A stretch of 51,766 bases of DNA from an uncultured Anaeromassilibacillus sp. (GTDB lineage: Bacteria; Bacillota; Clostridia; Oscillospirales; Acutalibacteraceae), in contig CAKNKY010000015.1 of assembly GCA_930987725.1 (NCBI GenBank), positions 1-51,766 of the forward strand, in the 5' to 3' direction. The notes below the pieces were generated by a model, which was not told where the DNA came from, made no database searches, and saw only the letters and a program-made list of their open reading frames with translations. The stretch's first letter is position 1. Each line of letters starts with the position of its first letter. Shown here piece after piece: positions 34,897 to 42,956 of this stretch. The position numbers were made by a program, and so were the translations under genes.

Positions 34897-35538
34897 ATGA
34901 CCTGGATCGACCGCCTGGAGCGCAGAGCAAGGCGGCTGGCTGTGCCGAACCTGATGTTTTTCATCTCCGGCGGCATGCTGCTTGTGTATCTTCTCTCGCT
35001 TCTTTTCCCGCACCTGACGGGGCTCCTCAGCCTCGACCGCGCCGCGCTCTTCCGCGGGCAGGTGTGGCGGCTGCTCACCTTCCTGTTCGTGCCGCCCACC
35101 ACCTCCCCCCTGTGGATCCTCTTCCAGCTCTATTTCAACTGTTTGCTCGGCCGCGGGCTGGAGCAGCAGTGGGGCGTGTTCCGCTTCAACCTCTACTATC
35201 TGTGCGGCATGGTGGGCGCCATCCTGGCCGCGCTGCTCACCGGCTACGGCACGAACAACTACCTGAACCTCTCGCTGTTCTTCGCCTTCGCCGCCTTTTA
35301 CCCGGACTACAAGCTGCTGATCTTCTTCATCCTTCCCGTGAAGATCAAGTACCTCGCCATCCTCGACGGCGTGCTCTATCTGCTGGGCTTCGTGTTCGGC
35401 ACGTGGGCCTCGCGGGCGGCCATCCTGCTCTCGCTCGTGAACGTCGTGATCTTCTTCGGCGGCAGCGGCCTTGCCCGCCTGAAAACGCAGATGGGCTACT
35501 GGAAAACAAGGCGCAATTTCCGCAAATACATGAAATAG
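34897..35538 (+). CDS. Rhomboid-like membrane protein, apparently non-proteolytic
   Basis: 213 residues, five to six hydrophobic helices. Rhomboid-like features are FRGQVWRLLTFLFVPP, a loop after helix 2 with LYFNCLLGRGLEQQWGVFRF, and YYLCGMVGA. The catalytic GxSG is absent: the equivalent helix reads TNNYLNLSLFFAFAAF, and no His is present in the last helices. It is therefore probably a pseudoprotease or a rhomboid-fold scaffold. Start at MTWID with GGAG 9 nt upstream. Confidence 0.75.
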   Translation: MTWIDRLERRARRLAVPNLMFFISGGMLLVYLLSLLFPHLTGLLSLDRAALFRGQVWRLLTFLFVPPTTSPLWILFQLYFNCLLGRGLEQQWGVFRFNLYYLCGMVGAILAALLTGYGTNNYLNLSLFFAFAAFYPDYKLLIFFILPVKIKYLAILDGVLYLLGFVFGTWASRAAILLSLVNVVIFFGGSGLARLKTQMGYWKTRRNFRKYMK

Positions 35539-35714
35539 GCCGCCCATGCGGCATCCCCTCCGGCCCCGCCGCCCCTCTGCGGACGGCGGGGCTTTTCTGC
35601 GCTTTTCAAAAATTTTTTTTGGAAAAAGTTTCCTCTCCCCAATGCCGGAAGGCCCTCTGTGGAAAACCTTTGCAGGTGGGGCGCGGCCTTTTCCCGCTTT
35701 TCCACCGGTTTTCA

Positions 35715-35770
35715 ACATCTAGTTGTTCCGGCGGGGTCTAATTGACACAGACAACTAGATGTAGTACAAT
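35715..35770 (+). promoter_or_regulatory. nrdD promoter with two NrdR-like boxes
   Basis: TTGACA (35742-35747), 17 nt, TACAAT (35765-35770). Two related palindromes, ACATCTAGTTGT (35715-35726) and ACAACTAGATGT (35751-35762), the second inside the promoter spacer. Paired boxes ahead of a ribonucleotide reductase suggest NrdR control. The 36-bp centre-to-centre distance is not the usual 31-32, so this is a candidate only. Confidence 0.65.
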
Positions 35771-35847
35771 CAAATACAGTTCGCGAATGAGAACCACAAG
35801 GGCGCGAAGCGAATTTCCGGCCGCGCGGCGGCGAAAGGGAGAACAGA

Positions 35848-38166
35848 ATGACAGGAATGCCAACGAAAATCCGCAAGCGGAACGGCGTGATCGTCCCGTT
35901 TGATCCGGAAAAGATAGAGAACGCGATCCGCAAGGCCAACGAGGCCGTGTGCGCCGCTCCCGGCGGCGGCGCGGAGCGGATGGAGGCCGGGAGGCTCCGC
36001 TCGCTCACCTCGCAGATCGCGGCTTCCGTGAACGGGAAGGAGATCCCCACCGTGGAGCAGGTGCAGGACCGCGTGGAGGAACAGCTCATCGCGGCGGGCT
36101 ACGCCAAGACGGCGAAGGCCTACATCCTGTACCGCGCGGAGCACGCGAAGATCCGCCAGGCACAGTCCGACCTCATGGACATCTACAAGGAGCTGACCTT
36201 CCGCGACGCGAAGGACGCCGACATCAAGCGTGAGAATGCGAACATCGACGCCGACACCGCCATGGGCACAATGCTCAAATACGGCTCGGAGGGCAGCAAA
36301 TACTTCATCAACAACTACGTCCTGCCGAAGGACGTGGCGGCCGCCCACATCAACGGCGACATCCACATCCACGACGAGGACTTCTACATGCTCACGGAAA
36401 CGTGCTGCCAGATCGACCTGCTGCGCCTTTTCCACGGCGGCTTCTGCACGGGCCACGGCTTCCTGCGCGAGCCGAAGGACATCCGCAGCTATGCGGCGCT
36501 CGCGTGCATCGCGATCCAGGCCAACCAGAACGAGATGCACGGCGGCCAGAGCGTGCCGAACTTCGACTACGCCATGGCGGAGGGCGTGCGCAAGACGTTC
36601 CGCAAGTCGTATTACAAGGCGCTGGCCCAGTATTTTGAGGTCACGCACGGCATGGCCCGCGAGGACGCCCGCCTGCTGGCGGAGGCCGTGAAGCGGAGCG
36701 TGCCGGAGGAGCCGGTGATGGAGCACGGCGAATCGCTGGGCGAGGCGCTCGCCCGCTGGCTGCCGGCCCACCAGGCGGAGAACGGCTTTGAGCCGATCCC
36801 GGAGCAGGACGCGCGCCGCGCCCACGACTACGCGATGCGCACCGCCTGGTCCGACACGAACGACGCGACGTACCAGGCCATGGAGGCGCTCATCCACAAC
36901 CTGAACACGATGAACTCGCGCGCGGGCGCGCAGGTGCCGTTCTCCTCGATCAACTACGGCACGGACACCTCCCCCGAGGCGCGCATGGCCATCCGCAACC
37001 TGCTGCTGGCCACGGACGCCGGCCTGGGCGACGGCGAGACGCCGATCTTCCCGGTGCAGATCTTCAAGGTCAAGGAGGGTGTGAATTTCAACCCCGGCGA
37101 CCCGAACTACGATCTGTTCCGCCTCGCGATCAAGACGTCCGCCAAGCGGCTGTTCCCGAACTTCAGCTTCCTGGACGCGCCGTTCAACCTGCAGTACTAT
37201 AAGCCGGGCGACTACAACACCGAGGTGGCGTACATGGGATGCCGCACGCGCGTGATGGGCAACGTCTATGACCCGGATCGTGAGGTGACGTGCGGCCGCG
37301 GCAACCTGAGCTTCACGAGCATCAACCTGCCGCGCATCGCCATCGAGGCGAAGGGCGATCTGAACGCGTTCTTCCGCATGCTGGACGACCGCATGGATCT
37401 GGTGGTGCGCCAGCTGCTGCACCGCTTCCAGATCCAGTGCGGCAAAAAGGTCTACAACTACCCCTTCCTGATGGGGCAGGGCGTGTGGATCGACTCCGAC
37501 AAGCTCGGCCCGGACGAGAGCGTGGAGGAAGTGCTGCGCCACGGCACGCTGAGCGTGGGCTTCATCGGCCTGGCGGAGACGCTCAAGGCCCTCACGGGCA
37601 AGCACCACGGCGAGAGCGAGGAGAGCCAGAAGCTGGGGCTGAAGATCATCGGCCACATGAGAGACCGCATGGACGAGGAGAGCCGCAAACGCCGCCTGAA
37701 CTTCACGCTGCTGGCCACGCCGGCGGAGGGCCTTTCCGGCCGCTTCCTGCGCATGGACCAGAAAAAATACGGCAAGCTGCCCGGCATCACGGACCGCGAT
37801 TACTACACGAACTCGTTCCACGTGCCGGTGTATTACCCGATCAGCGCGTTCAAAAAGATCGAGCTGGAGGCGCCCTATCACGCGCTGACGAACGCCGGGC
37901 ACATCAGCTATGTGGAGCTCGACGGCGACGTGTGCCGCAACCTGGACGCGTTTGAGAGCGTGGTGCGCTGGATGAAGCGGTGCGGCGTGGGCTACGGCAG
38001 CGTGAACCATCCCGTGGACCGCGACCCCGTGTGCGGCTACACCGGCGTGATCGGCGACGTGTGCCCGCGCTGCGGCCGCCGCGAGGGCGAGGGCGTGAGC
38101 GTGGAAAAGCTGCGCGAGCTGCGCAAGAAATTCCCCTCCATGCCGCAGTTTGTCGGCCTGGAATGA
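35848..38166 (+). CDS. nrdD: Anaerobic ribonucleoside-triphosphate reductase, large part without glycyl-radical domain
   Basis: 772 residues. N-terminal ATP-cone (RKRNGVIVPFDPEKIENAI), then the ten-stranded barrel with INGDIHIHDEDFYMLTETCC, NTMNSRAGAQVPFSSINYGTD, MGCRTRVMGN and GRGNLSFTSINLPRIA. Near the end is the zinc region DPVCGYTGVIGDVCPRCG, with Asp where the first Cys of CxxC is expected. It ends SMPQFVGLE without the RVCGYLG glycyl-radical segment found in complete NrdD proteins. That segment is encoded by the next small gene. Class III enzyme, strictly anaerobic dNTP synthesis. Confidence 0.93.
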   Translation: MTGMPTKIRKRNGVIVPFDPEKIENAIRKANEAVCAAPGGGAERMEAGRLRSLTSQIAASVNGKEIPTVEQVQDRVEEQLIAAGYAKTAKAYILYRAEHAKIRQAQSDLMDIYKELTFRDAKDADIKRENANIDADTAMGTMLKYGSEGSKYFINNYVLPKDVAAAHINGDIHIHDEDFYMLTETCCQIDLLRLFHGGFCTGHGFLREPKDIRSYAALACIAIQANQNEMHGGQSVPNFDYAMAEGVRKTFRKSYYKALAQYFEVTHGMAREDARLLAEAVKRSVPEEPVMEHGESLGEALARWLPAHQAENGFEPIPEQDARRAHDYAMRTAWSDTNDATYQAMEALIHNLNTMNSRAGAQVPFSSINYGTDTSPEARMAIRNLLLATDAGLGDGETPIFPVQIFKVKEGVNFNPGDPNYDLFRLAIKTSAKRLFPNFSFLDAPFNLQYYKPGDYNTEVAYMGCRTRVMGNVYDPDREVTCGRGNLSFTSINLPRIAIEAKGDLNAFFRMLDDRMDLVVRQLLHRFQIQCGKKVYNYPFLMGQGVWIDSDKLGPDESVEEVLRHGTLSVGFIGLAETLKALTGKHHGESEESQKLGLKIIGHMRDRMDEESRKRRLNFTLLATPAEGLSGRFLRMDQKKYGKLPGITDRDYYTNSFHVPVYYPISAFKKIELEAPYHALTNAGHISYVELDGDVCRNLDAFESVVRWMKRCGVGYGSVNHPVDRDPVCGYTGVIGDVCPRCGRREGEGVSVEKLRELRKKFPSMPQFVGLE

Positions 38167-38285
38167 CGCATATCCCGGGGCGCGCCGGCGCGGCGTTCCC
38201 CGTTCAGGCTTAGCCTGATTGTTTCCAACCAAATCTTAAAACTATCACGCAAACCATACACACAACACGAGAGGAGAACGGAAGT

Positions 38286-38447
38286 ATGACACAGAAGACA
38301 CAGGCGGTCAGCAGCACGAACATGGTGGGCGAGGGCGTGGGATTCGAGAGAATCCGCCGCATCACCGGGTATCTTGTGGGCACGCTGGACCGCTTCAACA
38401 ACGCGAAGCGCGCGGAAGAGCATGACCGCGTGAAACACGGCCTCTGA
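38286..38447 (+). CDS. Free-standing glycyl-radical domain of NrdD
   Basis: 53 residues from ATG 38286 with GAGGAG upstream. The second half, RRITGYLVGTLDRFN then NAKRAEEHDRVKHGL, aligns with the extreme C-terminus of full NrdD proteins (RRVCGYLG...FNxGKQxExxxRVKH). Gly28 in RITGY is the expected radical site. Located between nrdD and nrdG, 13 nt before nrdG. It probably docks into NrdD and receives the radical from NrdG. Small clostridial proteins of this kind are sometimes annotated as NrdD; assignment here is by motif. Confidence 0.85.
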   Translation: MTQKTQAVSSTNMVGEGVGFERIRRITGYLVGTLDRFNNAKRAEEHDRVKHGL

Positions 38448-38460
38448 GCGGAGGCGCGCG

Positions 38461-39003
38461 ATGCAGGACGCAGAGACCGCGCGGGAACAGCTTCCCGCGC
38501 ACACGCTGCGCGTTGCCGGGGTTGTGGACGACTCGATCGTCGACGGCCCCGGCCTTCGCTTCTCCGTGTTTGTGCAGGGCTGCCCGCACCACTGCCCGGG
38601 CTGCCACAACCCGCAGACGCATCCGTTTGAGGGCGGCACGCTCATGACCGTGGAGGAGCTGCTCGGCCGGTTCACGGGAAACCCGCTGCTGCGCGGCGTG
38701 ACGTTTTCCGGCGGGGAGCCCTTCTGCCAGCCGGGCCCGCTGGCGGAGCTGGGCCGCCTCGTGCATGAGGCGGGCGGCGACGTCTACTGCTACACGGGCT
38801 ACACGTATGAGCAGCTGCTGCAGAACCCGGACCCGGACGTGCAGGCGCTGCTCGGCGAGACGGACGTGCTCGTGGACGGCCCGTTCCTGCTCGAGCAGCG
38901 GGATTTGACGCTCACCTTCCGCGGCAGCGCCAACCAGCGGCTGATCGACGTGAAGGAATCGCAGCGCCAGGGCCGCGCGGTGGAACTCCGGCTTGACGAT
39001 TGA
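38461..39003 (+). CDS. nrdG: NrdG, anaerobic ribonucleotide reductase activase
   Basis: 180 residues, radical SAM. Cluster motif CPHHCPGC (CxxxCxxC) after SIVDGPGLRFSVFVQG, then TFSGGEPFCQP (GGE motif) and a short C-terminal part ending VELRLDD. Uses S-adenosylmethionine to make the glycyl radical. GGAGGCGCGCG lies just before ATG. Its last codons are triplicated downstream (see the repeat at 38974-39213). Confidence 0.96.
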   Translation: MQDAETAREQLPAHTLRVAGVVDDSIVDGPGLRFSVFVQGCPHHCPGCHNPQTHPFEGGTLMTVEELLGRFTGNPLLRGVTFSGGEPFCQPGPLAELGRLVHEAGGDVYCYTGYTYEQLLQNPDPDVQALLGETDVLVDGPFLLEQRDLTLTFRGSANQRLIDVKESQRQGRAVELRLDD

Positions 39004-39213
39004 GCCGGGCCGCTCTGCGCGGCCGGGCGGGCGGACAAGCCGCGCTCGTAAGGAATCCCATGTGGTGGAACTCCGGCTTGACGATTGAGCCGGGCTGCGC
39101 GGCCGGGCGGGCGGACGAGCCGCGCCCGTAAGGAATCCCATGTGGTGGAACTCCGGCTTGACGATTGAGCCGGGCCGCTCTGCGCGGCCGGGCAGGCGGA
39201 CGAGCCGCGCCTG
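38974..39213 (+). repeat. Three tandem ~80-bp repeats at the nrdG 3' end
   Basis: GTGGAACTCCGGCTTGACGA, the last coding bases of nrdG, recurs at 38980, 39065 and 39145. Each copy is followed by GCCGGGC, a GGCCGC/GCGGCC hairpin in copies 1 and 3, and AAGGAATCCCATGTG before the next. Spacing is 85 then 80. Only the first copy is in the gene. Confidence 0.9.
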
Positions 39214-39224
39214 TTCGGACAAGC

Positions 39225-39263
39225 AAAAAGGGGCCGCTCCCTCGCGGGAGCGGCCCCTTTTTT
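39225..39263. terminator. Bidirectional terminator between nrdG and hsp20
   Basis: AAAAAGGGGCCGCTCCC stem with its complement across a TCGC loop, then six T; A-run on the other side. Serves both convergent genes. Confidence 0.93.
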
Positions 39264-39298
39264 ATGCCCGGCAGCCGGGCTTTCGTTCTGTGAAACTG

Positions 39299-39745
39299 TT
39301 ACTGGATGGCGATGGCCGTCTTTTCAGGCAGGCGCTTCGGCGCTTCCTTCGGCACGGTGAGCTTCAGGATGCCGTCCTCAAACGCGGCGGTGACGTCATT
39401 CGGCTGGAGCTTGTCGCCCACATAGAAGCTGCGGCTGCACTCGCCGGTGAAGCGTTCGCGGCGGAGGTAATTGCCCTCCTCCTTCTTCTCGCCGTCCTTC
39501 TCCGCGCTCTTGGCGGCGGAGACGGTCAGATAGCCATTTTCCAGCGTGATGTTGACTTCGTCCTTCTTGAAGCCCGGCAGGTCGATGTCCAGCTCATAGC
39601 GGTCGCCCTTTTCGCGGATATCCGTCTTCATCACACGGGCCGCACGCTTGCCGTACAGAGCACGGGAAGCCGGCAGAACCGGGGCAAAGAACGCATCGTC
39701 AAAGAAGTCATCAAACAAATTTTCATCAAAAATACGAGGCAGCAT
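39299..39745 (-). CDS. hsp20: Hsp20 small heat-shock chaperone
   Basis: 148 residues. Alpha-crystallin domain (about 37-135): YELDIDLPGFKKDEVNITLENGYLTV, FVGECSRSF-like FTGECSRSFYVG, and FEDGILKLTVPK, with a C-terminal IxI-type anchor KTAIAIQ. ATP-independent holdase in the cytoplasm. GGAGG upstream of ATG; a leader of about 130 nt separates it from its promoter. Confidence 0.95.
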   Translation of the reverse strand: MLPRIFDENLFDDFFDDAFFAPVLPASRALYGKRAARVMKTDIREKGDRYELDIDLPGFKKDEVNITLENGYLTVSAAKSAEKDGEKKEEGNYLRRERFTGECSRSFYVGDKLQPNDVTAAFEDGILKLTVPKEAPKRLPEKTAIAIQ

Positions 39746-39879
39746 AAGTCATTCCTCCATTCACTTGCAACTGGATCTCGTGAGGGTGGTAAGCTCCGCG
39801 AGCGTTGCTGCCTGCCCGGCTTGGCCGGGCATTTTTGTTATTGTCTTTCTTTCGTACCCCTCTTTCAAGGTACATCTAT

Positions 39880-39921
39880 AGTATAGCACGTTTTTTAGCA
39901 CTGTCAATAGGTAAGTGCTAA
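39880..39921 (-). promoter_or_regulatory. hsp20 promoter with CIRCE operator
   Basis: CIRCE: TTAGCACT (39895-39902), 11 nt, AGTGCTAA (39914-39921), total 27 bp as in the HrcA consensus with the inner C/G pair changed. The minus-strand promoter TTGACA (39902-39907), 16 nt, TGC-TATACT (39880-39885) overlaps it, so HrcA binding would block polymerase. Confidence 0.93.
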
Positions 39922-39961
39922 TTTTTTGAAATTTTTTCAAAAAATTTTTTTCGCGGTTCGC

Positions 39962-40417
39962 CGCACGAAAAAAAGGCGGCAAGCCCGGCCCGGAACGGGC
40001 GCGGAACCGCCGCCGCAGCATGCGGAAAGCGAAGATCAGGCGGAGGGCTCGGCGGACGCGCCGTCCTGTGCCGACTGCGAACCGTCCGCCCGGGAATCGG
40101 CGGGCTGGGACTCCGCAGGCTGGGACTCCGCCGCCTGCGAGGAAGCGGCAGCCTGCTGCGCGGGCGTGGCCGTCATGCCGCCCGGCTGATGCACGAAAAA
40201 ACGGCGGCGATCCCGGCCCGAAACGGGCGCGGAACCGCTGCCGCGGAATGCGGAAAACGGGGAGTCAGGCGGAGGGTTCGGCGGATGCGCCGTCCTGCGC
40301 GGGCTGAGAACCGTCCGCCTGGGAATCGGCGGCCTGGGATTCCGCAGGCTGGGACTCCGCCGCCTGCGAGGAGGCGGCAGCCTGCTGCGCGGGCGTGGCC
40401 GTCATGCCGCCCGGCTG
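39962..40417 (-). repeat. 229-bp tandem duplication of an S41 gene 3' end plus terminator
   Basis: Two near-identical copies (about 39962-40189 and 40190-40417). Each has the coding bases for PGGMTATPAQQAAASSQ onward to the stop, then a GC stem and poly-T terminator on the minus strand. The upstream copy (40190-40417) is the functional gene end; the downstream one is a relic. Confidence 0.9.
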
Positions 40418-41650
40418 CTCGGAGACGGCCGCCCCCTGCTGCACGAGCGCCGTCACGGCTGCCTGCACCTGCGCGTCGTCCTGCGGCTCGAGCCGGCGGC
40501 GCAGGAGCAAAGCCGCCTGGTCCTCGTCCAGCGATTTCTCCACGTCCGGCGTCACGCCGGAACCGGTGATCTCGCCGCCGCCGATGCGCAGGTATTCCGC
40601 GATCGGCAGCATCATGGCGGAGCCGTCGGAAAGCGGGATGATCTCAAGCTTTTCGCCGCTTCCGGCCGTCTGCTCACCCACGACGAGGCCCTTGCCGTAA
40701 TCCTGCACATCCGCCGCAAAGAGCTCGGCCGCGCCGTAGGTGGAGCCGTTCACGAGCACGCTCACCGGCACGCCGATCTCGTTGGCGGAGCTCGTGTATT
40801 CCACCGTCTCCGTGCCGGAGCTGTCGCGGCTCGTGACGGTGCTGCCCGCCGGGACGAGCATGTCGAGCGACTCGGCCATGGCCTGCATATCGCCGCCGGA
40901 ATTGTTGCGCAGGTCAATCACGAGGCCCACGACGCCCTGCCTGAGCAGGGAGGAGAGCGCTTCGCTGAACGCGCTGCTGCCGTCCTCGCGGAACTGCGAC
41001 ACTGCCAGATAGCCCACGTTGCCGTTGATGACGGCGGAGGTCACACTGCGCTGCACATACTCCGCGCGCGTCACGGTGAACGAGAGCGTCTCCGCCTGGC
41101 CGCCCTCCCCGGCCGCAGGCCGCAGCACGGAGAGCTCCACCGTGGTGCCGGCCGTGCCGTCGAGCTTGTTCACGGCCTCGCCGTACGTGAGGCGGATAAC
41201 CTCCCGGCCGTCGATGGCCAGCACGACATCGCCGGCCTGCAGGCCGGCCTTCTCCGCCGCGGAACCGGGCAGGACATCCACGATCTCCATATTGCCGTCC
41301 TCGTCCTGCACGGTGCTCACGCCCACGCCCACGTTCCGGCCCGTGAGGCCGGCGCGGTATTCCTGATAGCGCGCGGCGGAGTAGTATTTTGCGCCGGAAT
41401 CGCCGAGGCCCGCCACGTAGCCGGCGCAGATGGCGTCGGTGAGCGCCTGCTCGTCGATCTCGCCCACATAATCCTGGCGCGCCTTCTGGTCAATTTCGCT
41501 GAGCTTGGCATACATGGCCTGGCGCTCGTTCACGTCCGCCACCTTGCTGTTGAAGCTGTTCATGGCGTACACATATGTGAGGGACACCGTGACGGCCGCT
41601 GCAGCCGCTGCCATGGCCAGCCCCGCGCCGAGTGATATTTTCTTGCTCAA
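40265..41650 (-). CDS. S41/CtpA-like protein lacking the catalytic dyad
   Basis: 461 residues from a TTG (AAGGAG 11 nt upstream). N-terminal signal anchor (about 8-30), PDZ domain (about 105-185, VVLAIDGREV), then the S41 core with LVIDLRNNSGGDM. The usual SASASE serine motif reads STYGAAE (Ser to Gly), and the TFGKG lysine motif reads TAGSG (Lys to Ser). It should be unable to cleave. A Ser/Gln/Ala/Pro-rich tail ends the protein. Last gene behind ftsEX and two LytM proteins, where Firmicutes often carry CtpA; a scaffold or inhibitory role in cell-wall processing is plausible. Confidence 0.85.
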   Translation of the reverse strand: MSKKISLGAGLAMAAAAAAVTVSLTYVYAMNSFNSKVADVNERQAMYAKLSEIDQKARQDYVGEIDEQALTDAICAGYVAGLGDSGAKYYSAARYQEYRAGLTGRNVGVGVSTVQDEDGNMEIVDVLPGSAAEKAGLQAGDVVLAIDGREVIRLTYGEAVNKLDGTAGTTVELSVLRPAAGEGGQAETLSFTVTRAEYVQRSVTSAVINGNVGYLAVSQFREDGSSAFSEALSSLLRQGVVGLVIDLRNNSGGDMQAMAESLDMLVPAGSTVTSRDSSGTETVEYTSSANEIGVPVSVLVNGSTYGAAELFAADVQDYGKGLVVGEQTAGSGEKLEIIPLSDGSAMMLPIAEYLRIGGGEITGSGVTPDVEKSLDEDQAALLLRRRLEPQDDAQVQAAVTALVQQGAAVSEQPGGMTATPAQQAAASSQAAESQPAESQAADSQADGSQPAQDGASAEPSA

Positions 41651-41689
41651 ACCGTCTTCATCTCCTTGGACCGCACCGCGCGGACATGG

Positions 41690-42883
41690 TTACGAGAAAT
41701 AGTTCATCGGATTCTGGCGCACACCGTTCAGGATCACCTCAAAGTGCAGGTGCGCGCCGAAGGAATCCCCCGTGTTGCCCACATAGGCGATCGTCTGGCC
41801 CTTTGTGACCGTCTGGCCGTAGCTCACGGCCAGGCTGCTGGCGTGGGCGTAGCGCGTCACGTAGCCGCCGCCGTGGTCGATATAGACGCAGTTGCCGTAA
41901 GAGTTGTCCCACCCGGCGCGGATCACGCGGCCGGAATCGGCGGCCACGATGGGCGCACCGTAGATGCTGCGCCCGCCCGTGCTGGCGATGTCCGTGCCGT
42001 GGTGGTAGCCGCCGTACGTCCACTCGTTGAACTGCGTCGTGATGCGCGTGAAGCCGGGGCACGGCCACGTGAAGCTGCCGGTGCTCACATAGCCGCCGCT
42101 GCCCGTGCTGCCGCCGCCGGACGAACCGCCGTTCTGCTGCGCCTGCTGCTGGGCGTAGTAATCGGCCAGCCAGTCATCCACAGCCTTGTCGGCAGCCGCC
42201 TTGCGGGCGGCAATCTTCTCCTGCTCCTGCTGCACGCTGGCCACGCTCGCGGTGAGCTCGCGCAGGACGCGGTCGGCCTCCGCCTGCACGGCGGCCAGAT
42301 CCGTGCGGCGGCTGTCCAGCTCGGTGCGCGCCGCGGAGACCTGCTCCTTCTCGCTCTCGATCTCCGCCTTCTCCGCGGCGATCGATTCCATGTCGGCGGC
42401 AAGCTGCTGGATCATCTTCGTGTCGTGCTCCGTGATCATGTTGAGCAGCTCCACCTTCTGGGCCATGTCGATCACGCTCTCGGACTGCAGGATGATCTCG
42501 AGCGTGCTCGCGTCGCCCAGCATATAGATGGCGCACAGCCGCTCCTTGAGCGTCTCGACGTCGCTGTCGATGTTGCGCTGTTTTTCGGCGATGGCGTCGT
42601 CCTTTTCCGAGATGGAAGCGTCCAGCTCGCCGATCTGCGCGTTGAGCGCGTCAATCTGGCTCTGCAGGTTCTGCACCTGCGCGTCGAGCGCATCCTTATA
42701 TTCCTGCTGCTTCGACTGATCCGCCTTGAGGGCATCCAGCTTCTGCTGGTTTTCCTCCTGCTCCTGCTCGAGCTGCGACTGCTGCTGCTTGAGCTCGTCC
42801 AGCGTGGCCGCGAACGTCTGCGGCGCGCACGCGAGCACGGCCGCCAGCGCGAGCGCAAGCACGCGCATCCTCCGGTGTTTCAT
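41690..42883 (-). CDS. EnvC-like murein hydrolase activator or endopeptidase (paralogue 2)
   Basis: 397 residues. Signal peptide (cleavage after QTFA), coiled coil (about 27-245), Gly/Ser linker, C-terminal LytM/M23 domain. Zinc ligands of M23 are kept: HHGTDIAS and AHLHFE, with RYAHAS. Exported, probably acting on peptidoglycan cross-links. Behind ftsEX, which moves EnvC/PcsB-type coiled-coil partners. The coiled coil is almost identical in DNA to that of the neighbouring paralogue. Confidence 0.9.
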   Translation of the reverse strand: MKHRRMRVLALALAAVLACAPQTFAATLDELKQQQSQLEQEQEENQQKLDALKADQSKQQEYKDALDAQVQNLQSQIDALNAQIGELDASISEKDDAIAEKQRNIDSDVETLKERLCAIYMLGDASTLEIILQSESVIDMAQKVELLNMITEHDTKMIQQLAADMESIAAEKAEIESEKEQVSAARTELDSRRTDLAAVQAEADRVLRELTASVASVQQEQEKIAARKAAADKAVDDWLADYYAQQQAQQNGGSSGGGSTGSGGYVSTGSFTWPCPGFTRITTQFNEWTYGGYHHGTDIASTGGRSIYGAPIVAADSGRVIRAGWDNSYGNCVYIDHGGGYVTRYAHASSLAVSYGQTVTKGQTIAYVGNTGDSFGAHLHFEVILNGVRQNPMNYFS

Positions 42884-42956
42884 GGACTTTTCCCCCTTGT
42901 CAGAAGGGCGGCGGCGCGATGCCCGCCGGGGGACCGCGCCGCCGCCGTTTTCTCAA

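Noticed and set aside
34678-35718. Minus-strand frame over the rhomboid-like gene
   Set aside because: Charged, low-complexity shadow; the plus frame has membrane helices, ribosome site and promoter.
38395-39222. Minus-strand frame over nrdG with a repeated PGSIVKPEFH motif
   Set aside because: The repeat in protein simply reflects the DNA tandem repeat; nrdG on the plus strand is unambiguous.
39725-39775. RNA thermometer at the hsp20 ribosome site
   Set aside because: Only four base pairs (AAGT/ACTT) could be drawn around the Shine-Dalgarno; too weak to claim.
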